Below, piece after piece: positions 9,159 through 18,503 of a stretch of DNA of 54,817 bases. The position numbers and the translations under genes are program-made. A model generated the notes under the pieces. It did not search any database and had not been told where the DNA came from. It saw only the letters and a list, made by a program, of their open reading frames with translations. Numbering within the stretch: position 1 is the first letter of the stretch; the number at the start of each line of letters is the position of its first letter. The stretch is taken from assembly GCF_005876835.1 (NCBI RefSeq), contig NZ_PPSW01000031.1:1-54817 (forward strand). The letters run 5' to 3'. This DNA comes from Pseudoalteromonas phenolica (GTDB lineage Bacteria; Pseudomonadota; Gammaproteobacteria; Enterobacterales; Alteromonadaceae).

Positions 9159-9240
9159 ATGTTTTAATGGCACTTATCGCTATTATGACTGTCAGCATAT
9201 AAAGACAGTTCAGTTTGCTGATATCACATAAAGGAAGCCA

Positions 9241-10122
9241 ATGAAGTTTAAATCATTTCTACTCGCATCAGTGGTCGCGATGACCTTAGCGGGTTGTCAA
9301 ACAACCTCAGAGAAACAAACGGCTAAGTCGGTGGCTAATGTGCCTTTGGGTGTTCCATTAGCGCCAAATTATAGAAATGAAATTGAAATTGCTCGTTATT
9401 CGGAGCTGTTGCTCTCTCCTGAAATTAATAATGACCAAAAAGCAGAGCTGTTTCTGAGAAGGGGTCGACTCTATGACAGCGTTGGTTTATCAACCTTGGC
9501 ACGTATTGACTTTAATCGTTCAGTGCAGCTAAAGCCCGATCTTGCTTCTGTGTATAATTTTCTAGGTATTCACCATACACTTGCGCAAGATTTCGGTAAG
9601 GCGTATGAAATGTTTGATGCAGTTTTAGAACTAGATGAAGACCATCAATACGCTTATCTTAATCGTGGTATAGCGCTTTATTATGGTGGTAGGCCAGAGC
9701 TTTCTAGCCAAGATTTAGAAGCATTTTTAGCACGCTCTCCAGCCGATGCTTATCGTGTTATGTGGTTATATTTAGCGCAAGCAAAAGTAGATGCCAGTGC
9801 CGCTTATGAACAACTGAAAGCCAATAGCCAAGCACTTAACCCAGATGAATGGTCTACTCAGCTTGTACAGCTTTACTTAGGTCAGCTAACTGAAACTCAG
9901 TTTTTAGCCCAAATCACAGAGGGTGTAGCAGGGCAGCAGCAATATGCAGAGCGACTCTGTGAAGCATATTTTTACTTAGCAAAGCTTTATCAAGCAAGAG
10001 GCAAAGAGGCTGTCGCGGTTGACTTCTTTAAGCTCGCGCTGGCTACAAATGTATTCGAATTTGTCGAGCATAAATATGCTCGATTAGAACTAGAGCTTTT
10101 TGCCGGTGTTAAAGCTGGCTAA
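9241..10122 (+). CDS. nlpI: Lipoprotein NlpI, TPR adaptor
   Basis: NlpI is an outer-membrane lipoprotein whose TPR repeats act as an adaptor; in E. coli it delivers the peptidoglycan hydrolase MepS to the periplasmic protease Prc. The 293 residues match E. coli (294). The signal peptide ends in a lipobox, LAGC, with the lipidated Cys at residue 19. TPR-like helices follow: AELFLRRGRLYDSVGL, ASVYNFLGIHHTLAQDF, QYAYLNRGIALYYGGR. The start follows AAAGGAAG. pnp-nlpI order is as in E. coli. Unusually, the next gene, a probable secreted peptidase, overlaps its 3' end by 17 bases, suggesting translational coupling. Confidence 0.93.
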   Translation: MKFKSFLLASVVAMTLAGCQTTSEKQTAKSVANVPLGVPLAPNYRNEIEIARYSELLLSPEINNDQKAELFLRRGRLYDSVGLSTLARIDFNRSVQLKPDLASVYNFLGIHHTLAQDFGKAYEMFDAVLELDEDHQYAYLNRGIALYYGGRPELSSQDLEAFLARSPADAYRVMWLYLAQAKVDASAAYEQLKANSQALNPDEWSTQLVQLYLGQLTETQFLAQITEGVAGQQQYAERLCEAYFYLAKLYQARGKEAVAVDFFKLALATNVFEFVEHKYARLELELFAGVKAG

Positions 10123-11236
10123 GTATTTTTGGTCTTGTTTCTTTCTTGTGGTGATTAACAGCAGTGTTGATCACCCAAGGCTTGCGGATAAACTTTCACA
10201 AACTGACTTTTTAGAACGCTTTCCTCAAGCGTATTATTTTGTCGATATAAACCCATTCGACTTACCCGCCAGTACCCTAGAAAAACTCCGGTTCATAGAT
10301 GAGCCTGAAGTGAATTTAGCTTGGCTATTCCATTTGGTTCGGGAGGGCGAGTTTCATAAAACAAGATTTCTCTGGCAGGCTTTGCCAACCAACATTCCAG
10401 AAACAAGATTGAATGAATTGGTTGATTTACTCGTTTTAAAGCAGCGCTGGGAAGAATTAACGACGTTGTCAAAGCGCCTTAAGCCAACAGAGCGGTTAGA
10501 GACAGTATTAGATGTTCAGCAAGGCATCGCACCTGACAAATTGAATAAGGCCCAATTAGACGGGCTATCTATCGCATTGTTACCTGAACAAGTCGCTTTT
10601 AATACAGAGTGTAAAAATAATGTATTGTTATTAGCCGATCGTTTTTCTGCATATCAACAATTAAATGCTCTGCGAGACAAATATTTGCAAAAGCCAGAGC
10701 CAGAGCAGAATAGCTTTTGTTTGAGTGAGGTTTATTATGTTGGCAATGCACTTATATGCGAAGAGGGTTTTAAGGGGTTTGCAATTTGTAACATGATGCG
10801 AGATTTACCTAAATCAGATTTTTTAATTGTCATGACAAAAAGTGGGCTAGCGAATGTGAGAGGGACACAGATGACGCTAACTATGACAAGTGATTACGAC
10901 GTTCTAGTTCATGAATTAATGCACTTCAGTGGTTTCGAAGATGAGTATGCGATTTATGGCCAAAAAGCGCACTGGTTGTGTAATTCAAAAGGATTAAAAG
11001 CGCCAAATTTGTTTGTTGGTTTAGCTGAAAATGCGCCTCAAGGATGGGTAAAATCAGTGACCTGTCAAAATGGTAAACTTGACGCTTTTAAACCTGCTCT
11101 CAAATGGAGCAAGATGCAATTTCAAGAACTGCCTCTTTCGGAACAATATAGACAGCTTTGGCAAAAAAAAGTACAACAAGATTGGTTGATCGAGCAGCAA
11201 AAGCTGGCAAACAATGCACAAACTAATATTAATTAA
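10106..11236 (+). CDS. Secreted HExxH metallopeptidase candidate coupled to nlpI
   Basis: I do not recognise an exact family. The protein (about 376 residues) starts with a probable export signal of basic residues followed by a hydrophobic stretch, FWSCFFLVVI. Near the C-terminus it carries HELMHFSGFEDEY from His269. This is an HExxH zinc site followed by a GxxDEY segment, recalling the HExGHxxxGLADEY site of M64-type peptidases, but overall similarity is not evident. Several Cys residues flank the site (CKNN, SFC, LIC, AIC, WLC, TC), fitting a disulfide-bonded periplasmic protein. Start choice is uncertain: GTG 10106 or TTG 10100, both inside the end of nlpI. The overlap suggests co-translation with the protease adaptor NlpI. 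Function is inferred, not known. Confidence 0.6.
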   Translation: MLKLAKYFWSCFFLVVINSSVDHPRLADKLSQTDFLERFPQAYYFVDINPFDLPASTLEKLRFIDEPEVNLAWLFHLVREGEFHKTRFLWQALPTNIPETRLNELVDLLVLKQRWEELTTLSKRLKPTERLETVLDVQQGIAPDKLNKAQLDGLSIALLPEQVAFNTECKNNVLLLADRFSAYQQLNALRDKYLQKPEPEQNSFCLSEVYYVGNALICEEGFKGFAICNMMRDLPKSDFLIVMTKSGLANVRGTQMTLTMTSDYDVLVHELMHFSGFEDEYAIYGQKAHWLCNSKGLKAPNLFVGLAENAPQGWVKSVTCQNGKLDAFKPALKWSKMQFQELPLSEQYRQLWQKKVQQDWLIEQQKLANNAQTNIN

Positions 11237-11465
11237 GCTGTCTGCTTATATCTAATTTTATAATTTAATCTGAATTGTTTGTTAATTTCGTCTAGTATTT
11301 AACCAGCTAGAACTCAAAACTATAGACAACTCAAACACTAATAAGTATAAATTGTAACAGTTTTGCATGGAGAAAATGCACAATTAGATGCATAACTATC
11401 CATCACTATCAGTGTTTAGTTGCACTGTTTATCTCTGTGACAGCACAATAAAAAAGGTTAATTAT
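11237..11465 (+). other. AT-rich gap upstream of the Mrp operon
   Basis: About 230 bases without a convincing gene. It must hold the promoter of the antiporter operon. Short stems are visible, such as TGCAT repeats near 11366-11390 and CAC/GTG near 11402-11412, but no riboswitch class could be recognised. AAAAAGGTTA just before 11466 is the likely ribosome site. Confidence 0.5.
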
Positions 11466-14258
11466 ATGACTTTGCTTTGGATACCTTTGTTATCCTTTTT
11501 TGGCAGTATTATTTCATCTTTAACGGGTAAGCTAACGCGTAACCAAACGACCGCTTTAACGCTAGTAATGCCTGCTATTGCCTTAATACTGGTCATTAAC
11601 TCTGCTGCAGATGTATTTGCGGGCGAAGTACTGCGTGAAAGCATCAATTGGGTGCCTGCACTTGGTCTAGAGTTATCGTTCCGACTTGACGGGCTCTCAC
11701 TATTATTTATTTTTATGATCTTAGGTATTGGCATGTTGGTTATCTTCTATGCCCGTTATTACCTGAGTGAAAAAGATTCTATGCCGAAATTATTCGCTTA
11801 CCTGATGCTGTTCATGACGGCGATGTTAGGTATTGTAACGGCGAATAACGTGCTTCAACTGTGGCTATTCTGGGAGCTTACCAGTATTAGCTCATTCTTA
11901 TTGATTAGCTATTGGTGGGATAAGTCAGAAGCACGTAAAGGTGCGCGTATGGCGCTAACTATCACTGGCGGTGGTGGCCTTGCCTTACTTGCTGGTCTGT
12001 TAATGTTGGGTCATATTGTCGGTAGCTATGATATCGATGTTATATTAGCAAGCCGTGAGCTTATTCAAGCACATGACTTATATGAAGCTACGCTAGTATT
12101 AGTATTATTGGGTGCATTTACCAAATCAGCGCAATTCCCATTTCACTTCTGGTTGCCACATGCGATGGCAGCTCCAACACCTGTCAGTGCTTACTTACAT
12201 AGTGCAACTATGGTAAAAGCGGGTATTTTCTTACTTGCACGTTTTTATCCAGCACTTGCGGGCACAGAGTTGTGGTTTATTTTAGTTGGCCTTACTGGTT
12301 TAGCGACTTTGCTATTTGCAGCTTATGTAGCGCTTTTCAAACATGACCTAAAAGGTCTGCTAGCTTATTCTACGATCAGTCATTTAGGTTTAATTACCTT
12401 ACTATTTGGTTTAGACACAGAGCTTGCAACTGTAGCTGCCATATTCCACATCATTAACCATGCGACTTTTAAAGCGTCATTATTTATGGCTGCTGGTATT
12501 ATCGATCATGAGTCAGGTACGCGCGACATGCGTAAGCTCAATGGTATGTGGCGATTTATGCCTTATACCGCAACACTTGCTATGGTTGCTGCCGCGTCTA
12601 TGGCAGGTGTACCGTTACTGAATGGTTTCTTATCAAAAGAGATGTTCTTTGCAGAGACCCTTCATCAACAATTATTAGGCTCAATGTCTTGGTTAGTTCC
12701 AGTGCTTGCAACCATCGCTGCAGCTTTCTCAGTGGCTTATTCAGCGCGATTTATTCATGATGTTTTCTTCAACGGCGATCCAATTGATTTACCTAAAGAG
12801 CCTCATGAAGCACCAAGATATATGCGTATTCCAATCGAGATACTTGTAGCCTTATGTTTAATTGTAGGGATGTTTCCGAATTTCATTGTTCATGACATTA
12901 TTTATACGGCTGCTGATGCGGTACTTGCAGGGCAAGTGCCTGAGTATAAGATCTCTCTTTGGCATGGTTTTAACTTACCATTGCTTATGAGTGCGCTTGC
13001 CGTTGCCGGTGGTATTTTAATTTATACTCAGCGCAAGTATTTATTCCAATTCCAAGCATCACTACCACCAATGACAGGTAAAAAGATGTTTGATGGCTCA
13101 GTGTCTAAGTTAGTTAAATGGAGCCAAAATAAAATTGCTGCCGTTGAAAATGGCTCTTTGCAACGTTATTTAATGCTGATGTTTGTGATTGTTTTACTGG
13201 CAGCAGGTTGGCCTTTATTTGAAATGGCACAATTAGCGGGTAACAACCCTCTGACACCGGTAGATGTTCACAATGGTATTGGCGCAGGCTTATTAATGAT
13301 AGCAGCGATAGCGACAGTAATTTGGCATCGCCAGCGCATGATCTCTCTACTTATGCTATCAGTTGTAGGCTTAATGGTATCAATTGCCTTTACACGCTTT
13401 TCAGCCCCTGATTTAGCATTAACCCAATTAACGGTAGAAGTAGTGACCATTATATTACTTATGCTGGCGCTATTTTTCTTACCGCAAAAGTCTCCTAAAG
13501 CTTCAAGCTCCGTGCGTGTTTTACGTGATTTAGGCATTGCCTCTACAATTGGTATCGTCGTTGGTAGTATTTGCTATGCGTTAATTACTCGTCCACTGAC
13601 CAGTATTTCTGATTTCTTCTTAGCGAACGCGAAAACAGGCGGTGGTGGTACTAACGTGGTTAACGTGATATTGGTTGATTTCCGTGGTTTTGACACGCTC
13701 GGTGAGATTTGTGTACTCGGTATTGCTGCTTTGGGTATCTACAAGCTATTAGTAAACTTGCCGCTGTTTATGCCAGGCTCTGATAGTGAAGGGCGTCCTT
13801 GGGCGAAAGAGCGCTATCCGTTGTTGCTTGCAAGTATCTCACAGAGTCTACTACCTCTCGCGCTGTTAGTGTCTTTCTATATTTTCCTTCGCGGCCATAA
13901 CTTACCAGGTGGCGGCTTCATTGCAGGTCTTATCACTGCGATTGCCTTTATTCTGCAGTACATTGCGCATGGTTCGAACTGGATAGCAGAGCGTTTAACC
14001 ATCAACTACCGTAAAATTATTGCATCGGGTATCGCAATTGCTCTTGCAACAGGTGTAGGCAGTTGGTTATTTGGCCGTCCGTTCTTGAAAACATGGTTTG
14101 ATTACTTTGACCTTCCTGTGATTGGCCAGATTGAGCTTGCCAGTGCCCTCGTATTTGATTTAGGGGTATATATCACGGTTGTTGGTGCAACTCTGATGAT
14201 TTTAGCAAGTCTAGGTAAATTAACTGCCAATGCACCGAAAGAAGAGGTAAACATCTAA
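11466..14258 (+). CDS. mrpA: Mrp Na+/H+ antiporter subunit A fused to subunit B
   Basis: This is the large membrane subunit of the multi-subunit Mrp (Mnh/Sha) cation/proton antiporter, related to NuoL of complex I. The protein of about 930 residues has an N-terminal proton-channel antiporter module (motifs FWELTSISSFLLI, SAQFPFHFWLPHAMAAPTPVSAYLHS by its parts, LLAYSTISHLG). The C-terminal third includes an MrpB-type segment with LPGGGFIAGLITAIAF near residues 815-830. No separate mrpB follows, so A and B are fused. I start at ATG 11466, giving TLLWIPLLSFF; an extension to 11388 has no membrane or ribosome-site support. Its last base is the first base of mrpC. Confidence 0.93.
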   Translation: MTLLWIPLLSFFGSIISSLTGKLTRNQTTALTLVMPAIALILVINSAADVFAGEVLRESINWVPALGLELSFRLDGLSLLFIFMILGIGMLVIFYARYYLSEKDSMPKLFAYLMLFMTAMLGIVTANNVLQLWLFWELTSISSFLLISYWWDKSEARKGARMALTITGGGGLALLAGLLMLGHIVGSYDIDVILASRELIQAHDLYEATLVLVLLGAFTKSAQFPFHFWLPHAMAAPTPVSAYLHSATMVKAGIFLLARFYPALAGTELWFILVGLTGLATLLFAAYVALFKHDLKGLLAYSTISHLGLITLLFGLDTELATVAAIFHIINHATFKASLFMAAGIIDHESGTRDMRKLNGMWRFMPYTATLAMVAAASMAGVPLLNGFLSKEMFFAETLHQQLLGSMSWLVPVLATIAAAFSVAYSARFIHDVFFNGDPIDLPKEPHEAPRYMRIPIEILVALCLIVGMFPNFIVHDIIYTAADAVLAGQVPEYKISLWHGFNLPLLMSALAVAGGILIYTQRKYLFQFQASLPPMTGKKMFDGSVSKLVKWSQNKIAAVENGSLQRYLMLMFVIVLLAAGWPLFEMAQLAGNNPLTPVDVHNGIGAGLLMIAAIATVIWHRQRMISLLMLSVVGLMVSIAFTRFSAPDLALTQLTVEVVTIILLMLALFFLPQKSPKASSSVRVLRDLGIASTIGIVVGSICYALITRPLTSISDFFLANAKTGGGGTNVVNVILVDFRGFDTLGEICVLGIAALGIYKLLVNLPLFMPGSDSEGRPWAKERYPLLLASISQSLLPLALLVSFYIFLRGHNLPGGGFIAGLITAIAFILQYIAHGSNWIAERLTINYRKIIASGIAIALATGVGSWLFGRPFLKTWFDYFDLPVIGQIELASALVFDLGVYITVVGATLMILASLGKLTANAPKEEVNI

Positions 14259-14605
14259 TGGAAATATTATATGCATCTTGCGTGGGCCTGTTGGTCGCGT
14301 GTGGCGTGTTCTTGATTTTGCGCTCAAGAACTTTTCCTGTGGTATTAGGCCTAACTATGTTGTCTTACGCGGTGAATTTATTTTTATTCGCATCAGGTCG
14401 TTTAACGTTAAATAAAGCTGCTGTACTTGGATATAGTTCAGATTACGCAGATCCTTTACCACAAGCTTTAGTGTTAACTGCGATTGTAATTGGCTTTGCG
14501 ATGACCGCATTTGTGGTGATTTTAGCAATCAGAGGCCGTGCAGATTTAGGTAATGACCATGTTAATGGTCAAGTTCCGACTAATAATAACAAGGGCAAAG
14601 CATGA
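14258..14605 (+). CDS. mrpC: Mrp antiporter subunit C
   Basis: A small membrane subunit related to NuoK, with about three transmembrane helices in 115 residues, and the motif GLTMLSYAVNLFLFASG followed by DPLPQALVLTAIVIGFA, both typical of MrpC/MnhC. It starts on the TAATG of mrpA and overlaps mrpD by ATGA, so translation through the operon is coupled. In the Mrp complex C joins the A and D modules in the inner membrane. Confidence 0.94.
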   Translation: MEILYASCVGLLVACGVFLILRSRTFPVVLGLTMLSYAVNLFLFASGRLTLNKAAVLGYSSDYADPLPQALVLTAIVIGFAMTAFVVILAIRGRADLGNDHVNGQVPTNNNKGKA

Positions 14606-16119
14606 TCCAACATTTAACTTCTCTGCCTGTATTACTTCCTATGTTGGCAGGGGTTATTTTATTAATGCCACCTTGTGGTAAGAATAAGCAGATCCGTCGC
14701 TTTTCTTCAGTGGCACTCAGTTTTATCACCTTGCTTGCATCGGTGCTGCTGCTGGTACAAGTAAAAGAAATGGGCAGCACAACTTATGCGATAGGTGATT
14801 GGCAGGCACCGTTTGGTATTGTGTTGTTTGCTGATCCGCTTTCGACTTTATTGGTTTCTCTTACTTCTTTGCTTGGCCTGACTTGTGCATTGTATGCGTG
14901 TGCAGGTGATGACGAGAAGGGCAGCTTTTATCATCCTTTATTGCATTTCTTAGTGTTGGGTGTAAATGGCGCATTCTTAACGGGCGATGCGTTTAACTTA
15001 TTTGTTTTCTTTGAAGTGTTATTGATTGCCTCTTATTCATTGTTAATGCATGGCGGCGATAAGCATAATACTCGAGCAGCGTTACAATACGTGATAATGA
15101 ACTTGGTGGGCTCTGCCATTTTCTTAATTGCACTAGGCATTTTATATGGTGTACTTGGCACATTAAACATGGCTGATATGGCAAACAAAATCACAAACTT
15201 ACAGGGTGATGATGTTTACCTTGCTAAAATTGGTGGCTTGTTACTACTTGTTGTATTTGCTCTAAAAGGCGCGCTTTTACCGCTTCATTTATGGTTGCCT
15301 AACACATATGCGACGGCCATGCCGGTCGTTGCAGCGCTGTTTGCAATTATGACTAAGGTGGGTGTTTACTCGATGATGCGAGTGTACACACTGATTTTTG
15401 GTGATGAAGCTGGTGAGTTAAGCCATATGGCCCAGAGTTGGCTGTGGTGGTTAGCCTTGGCAACTATTGTGATGGGCGCCATTGGAGTTTTGGCGAGTAA
15501 AGACATGCGCAAACTTGTTGCTAACTTAGTGATAGTATCTGTGGGTACCCTGGTTGCGCTTGTTGCTGTGCAAACAGAAGAGGCCAGTGCTGCAGCTATT
15601 TTTTATCTAGTTCATTCGACACTGGTTACGGCGGCATTATTCTTACTTGCCGATATGATAGGAATTCAACGTGGTAAAGTCGCTGATCGTATCACTATTG
15701 GTCGACCTGTCACCCAACCTATATTACTTGGCGGGGCGTTTGCTATCGCTGCTATTACGGTTATTGGTATGCCGCCGCTCTCAGGTTTTATTGGCAAAGT
15801 TTGGCTACTCAGAGCGACATTCGAGAGTGAATATGGCGCTATATTCTGGGGGCTTTATTTATTGGCTAGCTTGGCTTTATTAGTCGGTATTTCAAAGGCG
15901 GGCAGTACAGTGTTTTGGCATCACCAAAACAAAGGACAAGACAACGTTGAGCCAGTCAAGGCGCATAAATATCAGATATCTGCGCTGTTAATTGTATTAC
16001 TTGGCTCACCATTAATGGTTATTTTTGCTGGTAATATGTCTGAGTATGCCATTGAAGCTGCAAAACAATTGCATGACTTCTCAGCGAACATATCTGTGGT
16101 ACTTGGGGAGGCTAAATAA
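14602..16119 (+). CDS. mrpD: Mrp antiporter subunit D
   Basis: The second large proton-channel-like subunit, related to NuoM/NuoN, with 505 residues and roughly 14 transmembrane helices. Family motifs include NLFVFFEVLLIASYSLLMHG (a conserved Glu in helix 5), LKGALLPLHLWLPNTYATA and MPPLSGFIGKVWLL. It overlaps mrpC by four bases (ATGA) and mrpE by one (TAATG). Together with the fused A-B subunit it should form the ion path exchanging Na+ for H+, useful for salt and pH homeostasis in a marine host. Confidence 0.95.
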   Translation: MIQHLTSLPVLLPMLAGVILLMPPCGKNKQIRRFSSVALSFITLLASVLLLVQVKEMGSTTYAIGDWQAPFGIVLFADPLSTLLVSLTSLLGLTCALYACAGDDEKGSFYHPLLHFLVLGVNGAFLTGDAFNLFVFFEVLLIASYSLLMHGGDKHNTRAALQYVIMNLVGSAIFLIALGILYGVLGTLNMADMANKITNLQGDDVYLAKIGGLLLLVVFALKGALLPLHLWLPNTYATAMPVVAALFAIMTKVGVYSMMRVYTLIFGDEAGELSHMAQSWLWWLALATIVMGAIGVLASKDMRKLVANLVIVSVGTLVALVAVQTEEASAAAIFYLVHSTLVTAALFLLADMIGIQRGKVADRITIGRPVTQPILLGGAFAIAAITVIGMPPLSGFIGKVWLLRATFESEYGAIFWGLYLLASLALLVGISKAGSTVFWHHQNKGQDNVEPVKAHKYQISALLIVLLGSPLMVIFAGNMSEYAIEAAKQLHDFSANISVVLGEAK

Positions 16120-16655
16120 TGCGTACAGAAGCAAAGTTTAAGTGGTTACCAACGCCTTTTAGAAGCTTACTACTCTTCAGTGTTTGGTTATTACTCAATA
16201 ACAGCGTTTCAGCTGGGCATCTGATCTTAGGTGCCATTCTAGCGATTGTGATCCCATTGGCGACTAATCCGTTTAGGACAAAACAGCCGCTGATCTTACA
16301 TCCCGGGCTGGCATTGAAACAATTATTGTTAGTGTTGTACGATATCATTACCGCAAATATTCAAGTTGCGCTTTTAATACTTGGTCCGACGAAGAAGCTA
16401 AATCCGGGCTTTGTTAAAGTGCCTTTAGATCTTGACCAAGCTATGCCGATTACGATTCTAGCCAGCACTGTATCATTGACTCCCGGCACAGTGAGTGCAG
16501 AGGTTTACCCATGGAAAGAGACATTGAAAGAAGGCGAAGAGCCTGAGCAGCGCTATTTGTTGATCCATGTATTGAATCTAAAAGACGAGCAAGAATTGAT
16601 TAATACTATTAAACAGCGCTATGAAGCACCATTGAAGGAGATCTTTGAATGCTAG
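16119..16655 (+). CDS. mrpE: Mrp antiporter subunit E
   Basis: A 178-residue subunit with two or three N-terminal membrane helices followed by a cytoplasmic domain. LYDIITANIQVALLIL and STVSLTPGTVSAEV are characteristic of MrpE/MnhE. It overlaps the end of mrpD by one base and mrpF by seven bases. Context inside a complete Mrp operon makes the assignment firm. It is known mainly as an accessory subunit affecting complex assembly and activity. Confidence 0.94.
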   Translation: MRTEAKFKWLPTPFRSLLLFSVWLLLNNSVSAGHLILGAILAIVIPLATNPFRTKQPLILHPGLALKQLLLVLYDIITANIQVALLILGPTKKLNPGFVKVPLDLDQAMPITILASTVSLTPGTVSAEVYPWKETLKEGEEPEQRYLLIHVLNLKDEQELINTIKQRYEAPLKEIFEC

Positions 16656-16918
16656 AGACAGTTATCCTAATTGTGTTTGCCATGATTGGCGTTTCGTTAT
16701 TGTTGAATTTGTGGCGATTAGTGAAAGGCCCGTCAGTGCCAGATAGAATTTTGGCTTTAGATACCATGTACATTAATAGTATTGCTCTGATTATTTTATA
16801 TGGTCTGAGCATGGGCACTGAGCTTTACTTTGAAGCAGCGCTGTTAATTGCAATGTTAGGTTTTGTTAGTACTGTTGCTATATGTAAGTATTTACTACGC
16901 GGCGATATAATAGAGTAG
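16649..16918 (+). CDS. mrpF: Mrp antiporter subunit F
   Basis: A very small membrane subunit of 89 residues with about three transmembrane helices. GPSVPDRILALDTMYIN is the MrpF/MnhF signature around the conserved Asp residues, and GFVSTVAICKYLLRGDIIE ends the protein. AAGGAGAT lies just before the start, inside the end of mrpE. The overlap with mrpE indicates coupled translation. Confidence 0.94.
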   Translation: MLETVILIVFAMIGVSLLLNLWRLVKGPSVPDRILALDTMYINSIALIILYGLSMGTELYFEAALLIAMLGFVSTVAICKYLLRGDIIE

Positions 16919-16925
16919 GTGAGCG

Positions 16926-17258
16926 ATGGCTGAGTGGATTATTTCTATATTACTTTTAATTGGTGGCTCATTCGTGTTGGTTGGGTCAATTGGCCTTGTT
17001 AAAATGCCAGACTTCTTCATGCGTCTACATGGTCCGACAAAAGCAACAACACTGGGTATGGCTTGTTTGTTAACAGCAGCCATGGTGTTTTTTAGTCAAT
17101 CTGAAGCGGGGATCAGTGTTAAAGAGATCTTGATTTCGATTTTTTTACTATTAACAGCACCTATTAGTGGTTATATGCTCATTAAATCGGCAATACACCA
17201 CAAGCTTGATAGTATCGAGCGCACAAAAGGTAAAGATAACATTGAGGATGATGTTTGA
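16926..17258 (+). CDS. mrpG: Mrp antiporter subunit G
   Basis: The last Mrp subunit, 110 residues with three membrane helices. GSIGLVKMPDFFMRLHGPTKATTLG matches MrpG/MnhG in its parts MPDFFMRLHGPTKA and the preceding glycines. A polar tail follows. It begins 7 bases after mrpF and ends the operon, which is followed by a rightward terminator. All subunits A-B, C, D, E, F and G are therefore present and intact. Confidence 0.94.
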   Translation: MAEWIISILLLIGGSFVLVGSIGLVKMPDFFMRLHGPTKATTLGMACLLTAAMVFFSQSEAGISVKEILISIFLLLTAPISGYMLIKSAIHHKLDSIERTKGKDNIEDDV

Positions 17259-17285
17259 TTTAGCTGACTGTCTAACCTTTTGAAC

Positions 17286-17308
17286 GAGTCATTTTAAATG
17301 GCTCTTTT
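17286..17308 (+). terminator. Terminator of the Mrp operon
   Basis: GAGTCATT (17286-17293) pairs with AATGGCTC (17297-17304), one pair being G-U, and TTTT follows. It sits 28 bases after mrpG and faces a second terminator serving the opposite strand. Confidence 0.6.
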
Positions 17309-17322
17309 AGGTGGATAAAGCT

Positions 17323-17368
17323 TAAAAAATGAGACAAGCGCGCTAAGAAAAGACTTAGCGGCTTGCTC
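17323..17368 (-). terminator. Terminator of the RND efflux operon
   Basis: Read on the minus strand, GAGCAAGC and CGCTAAG pair with CTTAGCG and GCTTGTCTC around a short loop, then ATTTTTT follows. The imperfect but long stem is about 20 bases beyond the adaptor gene's stop, in the convergent gap with mrpG. Confidence 0.75.
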
Positions 17369-17387
17369 ATTGGGCTAGTAAACGTTT

Positions 17388-18491
17388 CTATAATGTAGGT
17401 TGGATTTCTACTTCTTGACCTTGAGCAAGGGTTTCAGCACCCCTTATCGCAATTCTGTCACCTACTTTTAAGGCACCTTTGTCTTTTGCTTTAATTGCAA
17501 CTTGATCGCCTTGGCCTTTACCAACAATGACTGCTACATGCTCTGCGGTATTATCATCTTTAATTTTCACGATATGCACACCTTGTTGCCTAAGTATTAG
17601 AGCGTCTCTATTAACGATTAGTTCCTCAGTATTTGAGCTTAAAGGTACCACGACATCGACTAATTGCCCGGAAGCCCAGCTTTGTGTGTCATTTGCTAAA
17701 AGGTCTGCACGAACTTCAAAGGATTGCGCTCTTGGATCAGTAACTGGGATCACAGCGGTTACAGTTGCAAGTGCCTGTTTTGGGTCATCTAGTTGACCCG
17801 CGCTTAACTGTAATTCATTGCCTAAACTTAAGTATTTTAAATATTTAACTGGTACATACAAACGCACTTCAAGGTTGTTTATGTCAATTAAACTGACAAG
17901 CGGCTGAGCACGGTTTATTTCGCTACCAGCACGTTCATATCTTTCGTTCACTACACCACTAAATGGCGCTTTCAGTACTGCTCGGTTTAATTGGTCTTCA
18001 ATGACTTTAAGTTCAATCTCAGCCAATTTAATATCAGTGAGGGTTAAGTCATGTTGATTCTGCGCTTGATCGACTTGTGTCGCTGCGGCGCTGTTACTTT
18101 TGGCCAATCGTTTTAATCGAGCAAGTTCCTGCTTTTGAAAGGTAAGATTAATTTTGGCTCTCTCTAACATGACCTCTTGTTTTGCCTTAGCGAGTTGTAG
18201 TGGCAACAAGTCAATCTTAGCGAGCATGTCATTTTTGTTGACCAACTGCCCTGGTGTGGCTACAAAGGTTAATCTGCCAGCTACACCAGACGTTAATGTA
18301 ACATCTTGTTTTCCATAAAGAGTGCCGTGTACCGACAAATTACTGTGTAGTTTTGCCTGCTCTATTGTTTCAACTGCAACAGGCGAAGCCGCAAAACTCG
18401 ATGCAGAAAATAAGCCGATACAAGATATTACCCCTAGGGCAAAACTGTTTGAAAGCATACTCGTGCGAATCTTAGAGAGGTTAAAAATCAT
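17388..18491 (-). CDS. RND efflux periplasmic adaptor (membrane fusion protein)
   Basis: The adaptor links an inner-membrane RND pump to an outer-membrane channel. The 367 residues show a signal peptide ending near SASSFA-A, then beta-barrel and lipoyl halves split by a coiled-coil hairpin (about 85-165, rich in Lys/Ala/Glu/Gln), with the lipoyl return LKAPFSGVVNERYERAGSEI and a membrane-proximal domain at the C-terminus. It starts 12 bases after the pump gene's stop, with AAGGAAA as ribosome site. No TolC-like gene is adjacent, so an outer-membrane partner encoded elsewhere is expected. The substrate cannot be told from sequence. Confidence 0.9.
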   Translation of the reverse strand: MIFNLSKIRTSMLSNSFALGVISCIGLFSASSFAASPVAVETIEQAKLHSNLSVHGTLYGKQDVTLTSGVAGRLTFVATPGQLVNKNDMLAKIDLLPLQLAKAKQEVMLERAKINLTFQKQELARLKRLAKSNSAAATQVDQAQNQHDLTLTDIKLAEIELKVIEDQLNRAVLKAPFSGVVNERYERAGSEINRAQPLVSLIDINNLEVRLYVPVKYLKYLSLGNELQLSAGQLDDPKQALATVTAVIPVTDPRAQSFEVRADLLANDTQSWASGQLVDVVVPLSSNTEELIVNRDALILRQQGVHIVKIKDDNTAEHVAVIVGKGQGDQVAIKAKDKGALKVGDRIAIRGAETLAQGQEVEIQPTL

Positions 18492-18503
18492 CAGCAGTTT
18501 CCT

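Noticed and set aside
11237..11465. A sodium or pH riboswitch before the Mrp operon.
   Set aside because: Only short, weak stems are visible and none matches a class I know.
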